The notes under the pieces are model-generated. The model was not told the origin of the DNA, searched no databases, and saw only the letters and a list, made by a program, of their open reading frames with translations. A stretch of DNA of 64,000 nucleotides, from NCBI RefSeq assembly GCF_902806695.1, contig NZ_CADCXN010000124.1, positions 1 to 64,000 on the forward strand, in the 5' to 3' direction. This DNA comes from Candidatus Methylobacter favarea (GTDB taxonomy: Bacteria; Pseudomonadota; Gammaproteobacteria; Methylococcales; Methylomonadaceae). Of the stretch, positions 9,024-18,612 are shown piece by piece (within the stretch, counting starts at the first letter, position 1; each line of letters begins with the position of its first letter). The position numbers were made by a program, and so were the translations under genes.

Positions 9024-10784
9024 ATGAAACAAAAGATAGAGGAGCTTATCCTTCAAGCCGTTGAAACCCTGAAGGCAGACGGTGTTTTAAGCCGGGAAAT
9101 TACCCCCAATACTGCGGTTGAACGCAGCAGGGATGCACAGCATGGCGATTTTGCTTCAAATCTTGCCCTGGCGCTGGCAAAACAGGCCAAAGCAAATCCC
9201 AGGCAGCTGGCTGAAAAGATCATTTCCGCGCTGCCTCGGCATGATGCAGTGTCCAGGGTCGAACTGGCGGGCCCGGGCTTTATCAATTTTTTTGTCAATT
9301 CCAATTCCCGGCATCAGATTATCAGCCGAATCCACAGCGAAGGCCGGGAATTTGGCTTAAGCAAGGCCGGTGCGGGTAAAAAAGTCCAGGTTGAGTTTGT
9401 TTCAGCCAATCCCACCGGGCCCTTGCATGTGGGACACGGCCGCGGCGCAGCCTATGGCTCGGCGGTCGCCGACTTATTACAGGCGGTCGGTTTTGAAGTG
9501 CATCGCGAGTATTATGTCAATGATGCCGGACGGCAGATGGATATACTCGCCGTCAGTATCTGGCTGAGATATCTTGAAGAGTGCGGGGAAGTTGCACATT
9601 TTCCAAGCAATGGCTATCGCGGCGATTACGTGCGGGAAATTGCCCGGGACATCCATAAAAAAACCGGCAATGACTACCGCAGGCCTATAATGCTGGTATT
9701 GGAAGATCTGCCGGCGGATGAACCGCAGGGCGGAGACAGGGAACTCTACATCGATGCGTTGATTGACCGGGCAAAAACCTTGCTTGGCCTTTCGCTCTAC
9801 CGGGATTTTTTCCGGGTCGGCCTGAATACCATTCTGCAGGACATCCGGATTGATCTGCAAGAGTTCGGCGTGGATTATCAGCAATGGTTTTCAGAACGTC
9901 AGTTGATGGATGACGGTTCAGTCGAAAAAGCCCTTGAGCGCTTGCGCGCCGGCGGACATCTGTATGAGCAGGAGGGCGCGATATGGTTTGCCTCCAGCCG
10001 CCTCGGCGATGAAAAAGACCGGGTTGTAGTCAGGGAAAACGGCCAGTCCACGTACTTTGCTTCGGACATTGCCTACCATATGAACAAGCTGGAGCGCGGT
10101 TTTGATACAATAATTGATATTTGGGGCGCCGATCATCATGGTTATATTCCCAGGGTCAGAGCCGCCCTGCGCGCCCTGGGCGCTGATGAGGCCAGATTGA
10201 AGGTGCTGCTGGTGCAGTTTGCAACGCTTTACCGCGGCGAGGAAAAAGTGCAAATGTCCACACGCTCGGGCGAATTTGTTACCTTAAGGCAATTGCGCAA
10301 TGAAGTCGGCAAAGATGCAGCGCGGTTTTTTTATGTGCTGCGCCGCTCTGAACAGCATATGGATTTTGATTTGAAACTGGCGACCTCGAAATCCAATGAA
10401 AATCCGGTCTTTTACGTGCAGTACGCCTACGCCAGAGTATGCAGCGTATTGCGTCAACTCGATGAGAGGGGCTGGGAAAGAAACCTGCTTTCCGGTATGG
10501 AAAATCTGCAGCTGTTAACCGAAGAGCACGAAATTAATATCGTCGAAACCCTGGCCCGCTACCCGGAGATACTGGAACGCGCGGCGCTGCACCATGAGCC
10601 GCATCTGCTAATCCATTATCTGCGCGAATTGGCCAATGCTTTCCATACTTACTATAATGCCCATCAGTTTCTGGTTGAGAATGCCCCGCTCCGCGACGCC
10701 CGCTTGAATTTGATATGCGCTGTAAAACAGGTATTGGCAAATGCATTGGGCTTGTTAAATATCAGTACACCTGAATCAATGTAA
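9024..10784 (+). CDS. argS: Arginyl-tRNA synthetase
   Basis: This class I synthetase charges tRNA-Arg. The 586 residues show the N-terminal additional domain, the HIGH-type signature as HVGHGRG (about residues 135-141) in [12 protein letters not shown], and the KMSKS-equivalent VQMSTRSG (about 409-416). The latter lacks the first lysine, as is usual for many ArgS proteins. The anticodon-binding DALR domain occupies the C-terminus (about 470-586). The ATG follows a weak GTGAAG site. The SPOR-domain gene begins one base after the stop, so the two are an operon. Confidence 0.96.
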   Translation: MKQKIEELILQAVETLKADGVLSREITPNTAVERSRDAQHGDFASNLALALAKQAKANPRQLAEKIISALPRHDAVSRVELAGPGFINFFVNSNSRHQIISRIHSEGREFGLSKAGAGKKVQVEFVSANPTGPLHVGHGRGAAYGSAVADLLQAVGFEVHREYYVNDAGRQMDILAVSIWLRYLEECGEVAHFPSNGYRGDYVREIARDIHKKTGNDYRRPIMLVLEDLPADEPQGGDRELYIDALIDRAKTLLGLSLYRDFFRVGLNTILQDIRIDLQEFGVDYQQWFSERQLMDDGSVEKALERLRAGGHLYEQEGAIWFASSRLGDEKDRVVVRENGQSTYFASDIAYHMNKLERGFDTIIDIWGADHHGYIPRVRAALRALGADEARLKVLLVQFATLYRGEEKVQMSTRSGEFVTLRQLRNEVGKDAARFFYVLRRSEQHMDFDLKLATSKSNENPVFYVQYAYARVCSVLRQLDERGWERNLLSGMENLQLLTEEHEINIVETLARYPEILERAALHHEPHLLIHYLRELANAFHTYYNAHQFLVENAPLRDARLNLICAVKQVLANALGLLNISTPESM

Positions 10785-10785
10785 T

Positions 10786-11415
10786 ATGGCCAGGGATTAC
10801 AAATACAGAGCCGAAGGCAGACGCGCTGCTTCGCGCCGGCAAAACTACGGTCGTCAGCAAAGCGTCGGCCTGTGGAAATGGATGCTGATTACGGCCCTGA
10901 TTATTGCCTTTGTGGTTTTTCTGGTGTATCTGCGGAGTTCAGCGCCCCGACAAGCGCCTACTGCTCATATTTCACAAACCCTGCCGGCGCCAGGATCCGC
11001 AACGCCCGCTGCAGCAAAAAAACAAGCGCCCAGGCAGGGAAAAAAGATTGAACCCGAACTGGGACCCAAGCCGCCGCAGTTTGATTTTTACACCATTTTG
11101 CCCGAAAAAGAAGTCGTAGTGCCCGATTACGAGATCAAGACCCGCGCCCGGGAAGAGAGGATCGGCAAGGCCAAGGATAGCCGCTATATAATGCAGGCCG
11201 GCTCGTTCAAGAAATTTAAAGAAGCCGACCAATTAAAAGCACGGCTCGCCTTAATGGGTATTGAATCCAAAATCGAAAAGGCAAAAGTAGGAAACGTGAC
11301 CTGGAGCAGGGTTAAACTAGGCCCCTATGCCCGCATGTCCAGTGTCAGCACCCTCAGGGCCAGGTTAAGACAGAACGGCATTGATGTTGTAGTTACCGAG
11401 AAAAGCGAGCAATAA
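10786..11415 (+). CDS. SPOR-domain membrane protein, FtsN-like
   Basis: A 209-residue bitopic protein: a basic cytoplasmic head (residues 1-30), one transmembrane helix (about 31-49, WMLITALIIAFVVFLVYL), a proline/alanine-rich periplasmic linker, and a C-terminal SPOR domain (about 132-205; YIMQAGSFKKFKEADQLKARL). SPOR domains bind denuded glycan strands at division septa, so it probably acts in cell division like FtsN. The location directly behind argS is seen in other gammaproteobacteria. It lacks the longer helical region of E. coli FtsN, so whether it is the true FtsN is open. Confidence 0.85.
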   Translation: MARDYKYRAEGRRAASRRQNYGRQQSVGLWKWMLITALIIAFVVFLVYLRSSAPRQAPTAHISQTLPAPGSATPAAAKKQAPRQGKKIEPELGPKPPQFDFYTILPEKEVVVPDYEIKTRAREERIGKAKDSRYIMQAGSFKKFKEADQLKARLALMGIESKIEKAKVGNVTWSRVKLGPYARMSSVSTLRARLRQNGIDVVVTEKSEQ

Positions 11416-12334
11416 GGAAACAGGCCGTTGGGAATGAAGCCCATGATCGGGACGGGGGCTGTATTCGGGCCCATCCGCGCTTAGGATAGCATGGCGCTTT
11501 GACTGCCGCCGGCGCTCTGAGGCATTTAGGCTGAGATATGAAACCTGCAAGTCGATTTGATTAAAAAAGAAGAGGCTTCGCTAATAGCCTGAGAAAAGAT
11601 GCCAAGGTTCAGAGAAAAGTATTTAACTCAGCGGATTTGAGTCTATATAAACTTAATCCAAATAATCCAGAAAAATCGATAACAGACTTATAACAGGTCT
11701 GCGCAAATTTAATTCATCATGGGAAAGCTGTGGCACATGAGGGTGCAACAATAAAACCATCTTTAAAGGAGCTTCTTGCCATATTTAGAGAAGTCTTAAA
11801 AAGCATTCAAGAAATGAGACACTGATAAGTCACAGCCTTGATTCATAGGATGTTAATAGGGCCCACAATCAAATAACATCGTGGCAAGGTGACGCATTTT
11901 TTATGGGTTGCCAAATGAATATCCCAAACTACAACCCATCGAATTGGCGCCCAAATGTTGGGTTACGCGATAGGCCCCTAACCCAACCTACATGCTCCAT
12001 ACTGCCGTTTATCCTGATCATGCCCAACATATAGTGTCTGAAGAGGTAGCTGGTCCGGCCTCCAGCAATCCGCACCTCTGTTTTCATAGCGGTGAGAATC
12101 AAGAGGCCCCTGACTTAAGCCATTACCCATAAAATGCAAAAATTTACATTGTTTGTCTAGCACATCGGCACGTCAGTATGAAATAGCATGTGCTGACAGC
12201 CAGCGCAGTGTCCAAAAATGGCCAGCCGGAGCAGACAGTTGTAAATAATTGCTGGTTGAACGCGGTGATTTTTTCGGGGCGCGCATAAAGCTTTTTATTG
12301 CCTATGCTCACGATCCAGTTAGAAATTTTCCTCG
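11416..12334. other. Long gene-poor stretch with a coding remnant
   Basis: No intact gene is visible across about 900 bases. Around 11700-11826 one plus frame reads like the tail of a protein (NLIHHGKAVAHEGATIKP, then KELLAIFREVLKSIQEM and a stop), with no start codon and a stop just upstream, so it may be a fragment of a lost gene of unknown type. A palindrome lies at 11957-11987. The rest carries stops in all frames. Confidence 0.4.
11957..11987. repeat. Intergenic palindrome with GTTGGGTTA arms
   Basis: A perfect 9-bp inverted repeat: GTTGGGTTA (11957-11965) and TAACCCAAC (11979-11987) enclose 13 bases. Such GTTGGGTTA...TAACCCAACCTAC hairpins look like dispersed REP-type elements. Only one copy is in this window, so the repeat status is inferred from form. 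Confidence 0.5.
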
Positions 12335-12372
12335 AGATATAACTTGCAGTTATATCTTGTCTTTTGATTATT
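12335..12372 (+). promoter_or_regulatory. Palindromic operator overlapping a promoter of the fae remnant
   Basis: A perfect palindrome with 10-bp arms, AGATATAACT (12335-12344) and AGTTATATCT (12348-12357), is separated by TGC. A plausible sigma-70 promoter overlaps it: -35 TTGCAG at 12344-12349, 17-base spacer, -10 ATTATT at 12367-12372. The broken fae start codon lies 48 bases after the palindrome. An operator lying over the -35 box is typical of repression; the regulator is unknown. Confidence 0.5.
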
Positions 12373-12404
12373 GTTTAACCGCGAACTTAAGAGGAGAGAC
12401 TACC

Positions 12405-12754
12405 ATGCAAACGTTTAAAATCGATAAGATATCTGTAAGTGGAGCACTGATGGGCACAGGTAATGAATTGGCGCACATTGAGCTGATTATGGGCCGCGAG
12501 GCAGCGCTACAGAAACTGCGTTTGGCATCACGCTGACCAACCAGAAGCAGGGAGATAATGCCTTGCTTGCCCTGGCTGCCCCCAATCTCATGGCTAAACC
12601 CAATACCGTAATGTTCAATAAAGTCGAAATCAAGAATGAGCAGCAGGCAAGCCAAATGTTCGGGCGTGCGAAAAGAAGGGAGTTTTTTTGGGGATTTTTT
12701 ATTGTGGCGCTTTTGCGGGTCAATATCCCGATTCAGGAAAGCCTATTTGAATGA
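12405..12754 (+). pseudogene. fae: Formaldehyde-activating enzyme (fae) remnant
   Basis: Fae condenses formaldehyde with tetrahydromethanopterin in methylotrophs. The start is well formed (GAGGAG 5' of ATG 12405), and the first 34 codons match Fae, including [12 protein letters not shown] with the conserved catalytic-site histidine. At about 12507 the frame shifts (net loss of one base). The new frame reads [20 protein letters not shown] and [22 protein letters not shown], unmistakable for Fae, to QMFGRAK near 12675. After that the similarity ends and a stop follows at 12752-12754, so the last third of the family's roughly 170 residues is missing. The gene is thus broken twice. A functional fae, if present, must be elsewhere in the genome. 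Confidence 0.85.
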
Positions 12755-12830
12755 CTCTTTAATCGTTTGTTGTAACTGAATTTAAAAAGGCCAGCTTAGG
12801 CCAGACGTTTTCCCTGCGCCTCTGTCAAAA

Positions 12831-15218
12831 TTAAGGCCCCTCCTCTTTATCCTCATCAACAGTCATATCGGATATTTCCCTTAATCTGGAAATAGCTTTG
12901 AAATTAATGCTGTTTTCAGGATAGTTGCCTGTGCTGTCGGCCATACCCGCTTCTTGGCCGGTCAGTAATTCCAGAGTTTCATCGACGCTGGAGACGGCAT
13001 AAATTGAAAATAAACCTTGTGCTACCGCATTGATAACGTCCTGCTTCAATATCAGGTTGCATTTATTGGCGGCGGGAATAATGGCGGCCTGTTGCCCGTT
13101 AAGTCCGCGCGCCTGACAAAGCCTGAAGAAACCTTCTATTTTCTCATTTACACCGCCTATCGCCTGGACTTCGCCGTATTGATTAATGGAGCCGGTAACG
13201 GCAAATGTTTGTTTTATGGGGGTTCGCGTCAATGCTGAAATAAGACAGCAAAGCTCCGCCAGAGACGCGCTATCGCCGTCAATATAACCATAAGACTGCT
13301 CAATGGCGATACTGGCCGAAATTGCCAAAGGAAATTGCTGGGCGTAGGAATGCCCAAGATAACCGGTTAATATCATTACGCCTTTGGAGTGAATGGCCTG
13401 GCCCAGCTCGGCTTCGCGTTCGATATCAACGATACCCCGGGAGCCTGGATAAACGGTGGCGGTGATGCGCGCCGGCGCGCCAAAACTGCTGCCGCCCACT
13501 TCCAGAATGGTCAAACCGTTGACCTTGCCGATTGCTTCCCCTTCTGTGTCAATAAGAATAGTGCCGTTAAGCATTTCTTCGAGAATGTTCTCGGCCATTC
13601 TGCCGTTGCGCTGTTCTCTTGCCGCCAAGGCTTTTTCAATATGGAGCCTGTCGATATGGCTGCTGCCGGATAGTCTGCAAAACAGGTTGGCTTCGCCAAT
13701 GACTTCCAGCGAATCCTTGATCCGGGCAGAAAAATGCTGCCGGTTTTCTGAAAGTCGGCAGCTATGTTCAATCAGGCTCTCAATTGCAGTCCGTGTTAAC
13801 GGCTTTGCTCCGGAATCCGCCGCGTGCTTGATCATCAGCATGGCAAACTTTTGCATGGCTTCATGGGTGCGCGGAATGTAGCCCTCAAAATCGGCCAGAA
13901 TTTTGAACATTTCGTTAAATTCATTATCCAGCACTTCCAGAAAATAATGGGTATCCGCAGAGCCTACCAGAATCACTTTAACATTTAATGGAATAACTTC
14001 AGGTTTCAAGGTAATGGTGTTAATGCCCAGTTCGGAATAAGGTGATTCGATTTCAATGCAGCCCGATTGCAGTGCGCGTTTAAGGCCTTCCCAGACAAAG
14101 GGACTGGTCAGCAGCTTTTCGGCGTCGAGAATCAGATAGCCGCCATTGGCCCTATGCAATGAACCGGCGCAAATCCGCCGGTAAGTGGTAACCAAAGTGC
14201 CCTGGTCGCTACTATATTCTATGCGGCCAAACAGGTTCTGATAAGTCGGATGCGCTTCGTAAATGACCGGTGCGCCGCTTTCATCCCTGTTATCGACCAG
14301 AATATTAGGCACATACTGCTCGGCCAGTATTATCTTTTTTTTCAAAGGGTTGGCGGCCTCCAACGGCTGCTCCGGCAACAGATAGTCCGGAATGGTGTTG
14401 TCGAGGTTTTTTCTGATTTCTGATAAATAGGTGATGGCATCATCGATATTCTGGTATTTATCATTCAGTTCGGCAAACAGGGGAGCTATCGCGAGGCTGA
14501 TGGTGTCAGTATCAAGCTGTTTGATCTTTTCAACCATAGTCCTGCGCCACTGCGGCAATTCCAGCAATACCTCACTGAGATAGTCTTCCAGTTCTCCCAC
14601 ATGCCTGTGAAACGCCTCCCGCTCCGCTTGCGGCAAACGCATGAATTGCTCTTCATTCAAAGCTTTATTATTTCTGATGGGCGAAAAAGTAATGGCTTCA
14701 CCGTCTCTGAACAGGGCAATGTTTATGGACTGGGCTTTTTTATCAACCAGCTCGATCCTGGTGGTATAAAGGTGATTAAACTCTCGCTCAATGGCATTTT
14801 TTTTTTGTTGATAGGCAGGGCTTTCAAATGCGGCCGGGAAAGTTGCCAGCAGATCATCAATCAGCTTTTCAATATCCCTGCCGAATTTCTGACCCTGTTC
14901 TGCCGGCAGCTCAACGGCTACGGGTTCTCTGGGATTATCAAAATTATCAACATAGGCATAGGAGGAAGGCGCGGGCAAGGTCGGAGCGAGAGATTCCAGG
15001 TAATTAGTAATCAGGGACAAGCGGCCTAATCCAGGGTCTCCCATTACAAAGATGTTGTAACCCGGATTCGGCATGGCGACGGCAAATTCCAGCGCCGACT
15101 GAGCTCTTGATTGTCCTAAAATGGCCGACTGTAATCGGGGCGCTTCAGGCAATTCAAAATCAGCCAGATTGACATTCAGTTGCAGTGACTCAAGTGGAAG
15201 TTTTGCAGGATTAGGCAT
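12831..15218 (-). CDS. Lon-family ATP-dependent protease, YcbZ/LonH-like
   Basis: A 795-residue protein of the Lon-like group with an N-terminal AAA-derived region (FVMGDPGLGRLSLITNYLE, about residues 56-73, is the degenerate P-loop). A coiled middle part, a second ATPase-like block (GYLILDAEKLL) and a C-terminal Lon protease domain follow. The catalytic dyad is Ser about 648 in GDSASLAEL and Lys about 691 in GGVNEKIEGFF. It differs from classical Lon by lacking the N-terminal LAN domain. Such proteins are soluble quality-control proteases; the natural substrate is unknown. It stands alone, convergent with the fae remnant and divergent from slyD. No strong ribosome-binding site is seen before the ATG. 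Confidence 0.9.
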   Translation of the reverse strand: MPNPAKLPLESLQLNVNLADFELPEAPRLQSAILGQSRAQSALEFAVAMPNPGYNIFVMGDPGLGRLSLITNYLESLAPTLPAPSSYAYVDNFDNPREPVAVELPAEQGQKFGRDIEKLIDDLLATFPAAFESPAYQQKKNAIEREFNHLYTTRIELVDKKAQSINIALFRDGEAITFSPIRNNKALNEEQFMRLPQAEREAFHRHVGELEDYLSEVLLELPQWRRTMVEKIKQLDTDTISLAIAPLFAELNDKYQNIDDAITYLSEIRKNLDNTIPDYLLPEQPLEAANPLKKKIILAEQYVPNILVDNRDESGAPVIYEAHPTYQNLFGRIEYSSDQGTLVTTYRRICAGSLHRANGGYLILDAEKLLTSPFVWEGLKRALQSGCIEIESPYSELGINTITLKPEVIPLNVKVILVGSADTHYFLEVLDNEFNEMFKILADFEGYIPRTHEAMQKFAMLMIKHAADSGAKPLTRTAIESLIEHSCRLSENRQHFSARIKDSLEVIGEANLFCRLSGSSHIDRLHIEKALAAREQRNGRMAENILEEMLNGTILIDTEGEAIGKVNGLTILEVGGSSFGAPARITATVYPGSRGIVDIEREAELGQAIHSKGVMILTGYLGHSYAQQFPLAISASIAIEQSYGYIDGDSASLAELCCLISALTRTPIKQTFAVTGSINQYGEVQAIGGVNEKIEGFFRLCQARGLNGQQAAIIPAANKCNLILKQDVINAVAQGLFSIYAVSSVDETLELLTGQEAGMADSTGNYPENSINFKAISRLREISDMTVDEDKEEGP

Positions 15219-15721
15219 GGCTATATAAATGGCATCGAGTTACAGGTAATCAAACGTTTCAGACTTCGGCATGCAAGCCACAGAGCGCCTGCATAAAGCG
15301 CCGCTTCCCTGGCGCCTATGGAGGCCCTTGCCCCAGCATTGGCTTCATCCCCTAAGGGATGTGTCCTTATTGCTTAATAATTTTATCATTTTTAAACTGT
15401 CGGGTTATTTAAAAGCTTGAGCGTTGCTGGCCGGGTAAATTTTATTATGATTAAAATAAGCTTCAGGGCAATAGCGGGTTGGCGGCTTCAGGCGCCTCCA
15501 GGGCGCGTTGTTATTGAGGAGGCTGAAGGGTTATTGGCGATCTATTCCTTCCGGACCATGCCTGGAGCGTCCATTGTGCTCACCTTCTGCATATCCAGGG
15601 GGAGATGCGGGATTATTTATCGAATTAAAAAAACCCGCTCGAGTCTCAGTATTTTTTCAGACAAACAGGCTATAAATCTGTATTATCGTTGGCCTTTTAA
15701 CAGGCAATAAAGAGGTTTATC
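15219..15721. other. Intergenic region between protease gene and slyD
   Basis: About 500 bases with no convincing gene. A plus frame open from 15417 to 15710 has no recognisable motif, no ribosome-binding site and unusual composition, so I do not call it. The promoters of the two divergent genes must lie here, but I see no box good enough to mark. Confidence 0.4.
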
Positions 15722-16201
15722 ATGCAAATAGCCGCCAATAGAGCTGTTTCCATCCACTATACGCTCACTAATGATGAAGGCGAAGTGCTTGATAGTTCAG
15801 TGGATGATGACGCATTAGTCTATCTTCACGGCGCCGGAAATATTATTTCCGGCCTGGAAAATGCGTTAACCGGCAAGAGTGCGGGCGACAAGTTTAAAGT
15901 GCGCATTCCGGCCAAAGAAGCTTACGGGGAAGTTGAAGATGACAGGGTTCAGGTTATCTCCAGAGATATGTTTGAAGGCATAGATAAGATTGAAGTGGGC
16001 ATGCAGTTTCAGGCGGAGGTAAGTTCCGGCCCGGCTGTGGTCACGGTAGTTGATATTCAGGGAGACGACATTACTATCGATGGCAATCACCCGCTCGCAG
16101 GACAAGCCTTAACCTTTGATGTGGAAGTCATGGATGTCAGGACCGCAACTGAAGAAGAAACGGCTCATGGGCACATTCATGGCGCCGGATGCCATCATTA
16201 G
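15722..16201 (+). CDS. slyD: FKBP-type peptidyl-prolyl isomerase SlyD
   Basis: SlyD is a cytoplasmic proline isomerase and chaperone that also binds nickel. The 159-residue protein has the FKBP core interrupted by the IF chaperone domain (about residues 70-125; AYGEVEDDRVQVISRDMF to TIDGNHPLAGQALTFDVEV). The metal-binding tail is short, ending HGHIHGAGCHH, compared with the long His/Cys tail of E. coli SlyD. GAGG lies eight bases before the ATG. The gene is convergent with the salvage operon on the other strand. Confidence 0.93.
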   Translation: MQIAANRAVSIHYTLTNDEGEVLDSSVDDDALVYLHGAGNIISGLENALTGKSAGDKFKVRIPAKEAYGEVEDDRVQVISRDMFEGIDKIEVGMQFQAEVSSGPAVVTVVDIQGDDITIDGNHPLAGQALTFDVEVMDVRTATEEETAHGHIHGAGCHH

Positions 16202-16233
16202 ATCGCGTTTACGGCGCAGGCTTCGATGTCCTT

Positions 16234-16977
16234 TTATTTATCCAGTCTTGTAAATGCCTTCAGTAATTCAGCCGTATTCGCCATGCCTTTATGGAGATGC
16301 TGCTCAATTTCCGCCATTGATATTTCCCCTGCCGTTTGACCGGCCGCCCAGTTGGCAATGACCGAAATAGCGGCATAATCCATTGCCAGTTCTCTGGCGA
16401 GGGCGGCCTCCGGCATGCCGGTCATGCCTACCAGGTCGCAGCCGTCCCTTTCCATGCGCCTGATTTCCGCAGCCGTTTCCAGGCGCGGGCCCTGCATGCA
16501 GCCATAAGTTCCCATCGGCGTTATTTTTATCCTGGCCTGGGCCGCGGCTGTAATCAGGCGTGAGCGCAGCTTTTGGCTGTAGGGATAAGTAAAATCTATA
16601 TGGGTGACCGTATCATTCTCATCGTCAAAAAAAGTGTGCATGCGGCCGTAGCTGTAATCGATAATCTGATCGGGTATGGCTATATGCGCAGGCCCCATTT
16701 CATGGGTAATTCCGCCTACGGCGGCTACGGCAATAATCTGTTCAACACCCAGCTGTCTAAGTCCCCAGATATTGGCCCGGTAATTAATTTTATGCGGGGC
16801 CAGCCTATGCGGATTACCATGCCTGGCCAAAAAAATAACGTTCCTGCCGTTAAGCTCGCCGGTAATAAATTCGGCTGAAGGCGCGCCGTAAGGCGTAGTC
16901 AGCTGATCGCGCCTGATAATTTTCAAGTCATTAATCCGGGTCAGGCCGGTGCCGCCGATAATAGCGAGTTGCGTCAC
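16234..16977 (-). CDS. S-methyl-5'-thioinosine/thioadenosine phosphorylase
   Basis: A 247-residue purine nucleoside phosphorylase of the MtnP family. Features are the phosphate-binding start (LAIIGGTGL), ARHGNPHRLAPHKINYRAN, and the methylthio-substrate region GPRLETAAEIRRMERDGCDLVGMTGMPEA. In Pseudomonas aeruginosa the homologue PA3004 prefers methylthioinosine and lies beside nagZ, as here, so the same specificity is likely, but sequence alone cannot exclude methylthioadenosine. It cleaves the polyamine by-product to hypoxanthine or adenine. Its ATG overlaps the hpt stop by four bases, and the product hypoxanthine would be used by Hpt: a neat salvage pair. Confidence 0.85.
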   Translation of the reverse strand: MTQLAIIGGTGLTRINDLKIIRRDQLTTPYGAPSAEFITGELNGRNVIFLARHGNPHRLAPHKINYRANIWGLRQLGVEQIIAVAAVGGITHEMGPAHIAIPDQIIDYSYGRMHTFFDDENDTVTHIDFTYPYSQKLRSRLITAAAQARIKITPMGTYGCMQGPRLETAAEIRRMERDGCDLVGMTGMPEAALARELAMDYAAISVIANWAAGQTAGEISMAEIEQHLHKGMANTAELLKAFTRLDK

Positions 16978-17531
16978 GATAGTTTCTCGGCAGCCTTCTT
17001 GCAGGCGTAAATGCCCGGGGCATTGCGCAGGTAGCCTTTGTAATCCATGCCGTAGCCGAACAGATAGCGGTTTTCTACTTTCAGGCCGATGAAATCAGCT
17101 TTTACCAACTTTTCGCGGCCGAGGATTTTATCCACCAGGACAGCGCTGTAAACCGCTGTCGCGCCCTGTTCCAGGCAGTAGTTATAAATCGCCGCCAGGG
17201 TAAGACCTTCATCGAGTATGTCATCGATGATCAGGACGGTTCTGCCTTTAAGCGGCGTTGCCGGTTTAAGTATCCATTCGATGCGGCCGCCTGAGGTCTG
17301 GTTTTGATAACGGCTGGCGTTAATGGCATCAATATTCAGCGGCATGGTCAGGCGGGTTAACAATTTACCGGCGGTGACTATGCCGCCGTTTATGACGCAG
17401 AGTATTAGCGGATTGGCAGCGGCGAGCATCAGGTTAATCTCCCGGGCCATCCTTTCCAGGGCGGCCTCAACTTCTGCTTCGCTGCACAACAAATCGGCGG
17501 TTGACTGGATGTGTTTGATTTCTTCAAGCAT
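16974..17531 (-). CDS. hpt: Hypoxanthine-guanine phosphoribosyltransferase
   Basis: A 185-residue type I phosphoribosyltransferase converting hypoxanthine or guanine with PRPP to IMP or GMP. The PRPP-binding motif is VLIIDDILDEGLTLAAI (about residues 95-111), and the base-side loop is VKADFIGLKVENRYLFGYGMDYKGYLRN, typical of Hpt. It sits between nagZ (8-base overlap) and the methylthioinosine phosphorylase gene (4-base overlap), so all three are translated from one message, and it consumes the hypoxanthine the phosphorylase releases. Confidence 0.9.
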   Translation of the reverse strand: MLEEIKHIQSTADLLCSEAEVEAALERMAREINLMLAAANPLILCVINGGIVTAGKLLTRLTMPLNIDAINASRYQNQTSGGRIEWILKPATPLKGRTVLIIDDILDEGLTLAAIYNYCLEQGATAVYSAVLVDKILGREKLVKADFIGLKVENRYLFGYGMDYKGYLRNAPGIYACKKAAEKLS

Positions 17532-18540
17532 GGCTGTCGATGCTAGTGATGAGGCTTGAAACGGTTTGCCATTTTTCGGTCTTCATTAATTGTTCCCGAT
17601 TCAGCTGCGGCTTGCCTTGCATGTGCCCAAGCCGCTGCTCCCTGATGGGATCGCGGGTGACCGGCAAGGCCTCCAGCACCTGTTCGGCGGCAAGCGGGTT
17701 GTTGCAGATCAGGATCATATCGCAGCCGGCTTCCTGGGCAAGCCTTGCGCGCTTCGGGAAATCGCCCACGGAGGCAGCGCCTGCCATATTTAAATCGTCG
17801 CTAAAAACCGTTCCGCTAAAATTAAGTTCTGTGCGCAAAATTTGCTGAATCCAGAACCGCGAGAAACCCGCCGGCTTGGGATCGCACCTGGGATAGAGCA
17901 CATGGGCCGGCATAACGCCTTCCAGCCCTTCATCTATCAATTGCTTGAAAGGCAGCAGGTCTTTTGCCCTGATGCTGTCCATATCACGGTCATCGACCGG
18001 CAAGGCGAGGTGAGAATCGAGTGCTACGGCGCCATGGCCGGGAAAATGTTTCCCAGTCGCCGCCATGCCTGCCTGTTTCATGCCTTTTCTGAATGAGCTG
18101 GCAAGCCGGGTTGCAAGCTTATGATCTGTTGAAAAAGAGCGGTTGCCGATGATTTTACTGATACAGCAATCAATATCCAATACCGGCGCAAAGCTGAAAT
18201 CGACACCCACCCCTAATAATTCGGCCGCCATAAGCCAGCCCGCCGGTTCTGCAAGTTCCGGGCTTTGCCCATAGCTGGATGCCGGCGGCAGGCGCGTGAA
18301 ACCGTGTTGAAAGCGCTGTACCCTGCCGCCTTCCTGGTCAACGGCAATCAGCAAGGTTCCGCTGCGGGCGCGGCGAATGCTGCTGATAAGCTCGGTTACC
18401 TGTTCAGGGCTTTGATAATTGCGTGAAAACAAAATAACCGCCCCGGTGTTGGGGTGGTTTATTTTTTCTTTTTCGGCTTGCGTCAGCGTTAAGCCCTCAA
18501 CATCCAGCATTATCGGGCCGATAGGGTAGTTACTTGGCAT
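17524..18540 (-). CDS. nagZ: Beta-N-acetylglucosaminidase NagZ
   Basis: NagZ is a cytoplasmic family GH3 enzyme that removes N-acetylglucosamine from anhydro-muropeptides in wall recycling. The 338-residue protein shows the GH3 signatures IAVDQEGGRVQRF and KHFPGHG (His about 175), with the flexible-loop His/Asp region AVALDSHLALPVDDRD that supplies the general acid. The aspartate nucleophile is in VFSDDLNMAGA. The start ATG follows the spacer to the divergent FliL-like gene. It heads the nagZ-hpt-phosphorylase operon, and links by function to murU and amgK at 30341-31986. Confidence 0.95.
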   Translation of the reverse strand: MPSNYPIGPIMLDVEGLTLTQAEKEKINHPNTGAVILFSRNYQSPEQVTELISSIRRARSGTLLIAVDQEGGRVQRFQHGFTRLPPASSYGQSPELAEPAGWLMAAELLGVGVDFSFAPVLDIDCCISKIIGNRSFSTDHKLATRLASSFRKGMKQAGMAATGKHFPGHGAVALDSHLALPVDDRDMDSIRAKDLLPFKQLIDEGLEGVMPAHVLYPRCDPKPAGFSRFWIQQILRTELNFSGTVFSDDLNMAGAASVGDFPKRARLAQEAGCDMILICNNPLAAEQVLEALPVTRDPIREQRLGHMQGKPQLNREQLMKTEKWQTVSSLITSIDSHA

Positions 18541-18612
18541 TATGGCTTGGCGTCATTGTTAGGATGTTGACCTATACTTTAAATCAATTTTTAAGTTAAA
18601 AGGATGTCTGCT

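Noticed and set aside
15417-15710. Plus-strand open frame of 97 codons before slyD
   Set aside because: No motif, no ribosome-binding site, atypical composition; more likely chance in a promoter region.
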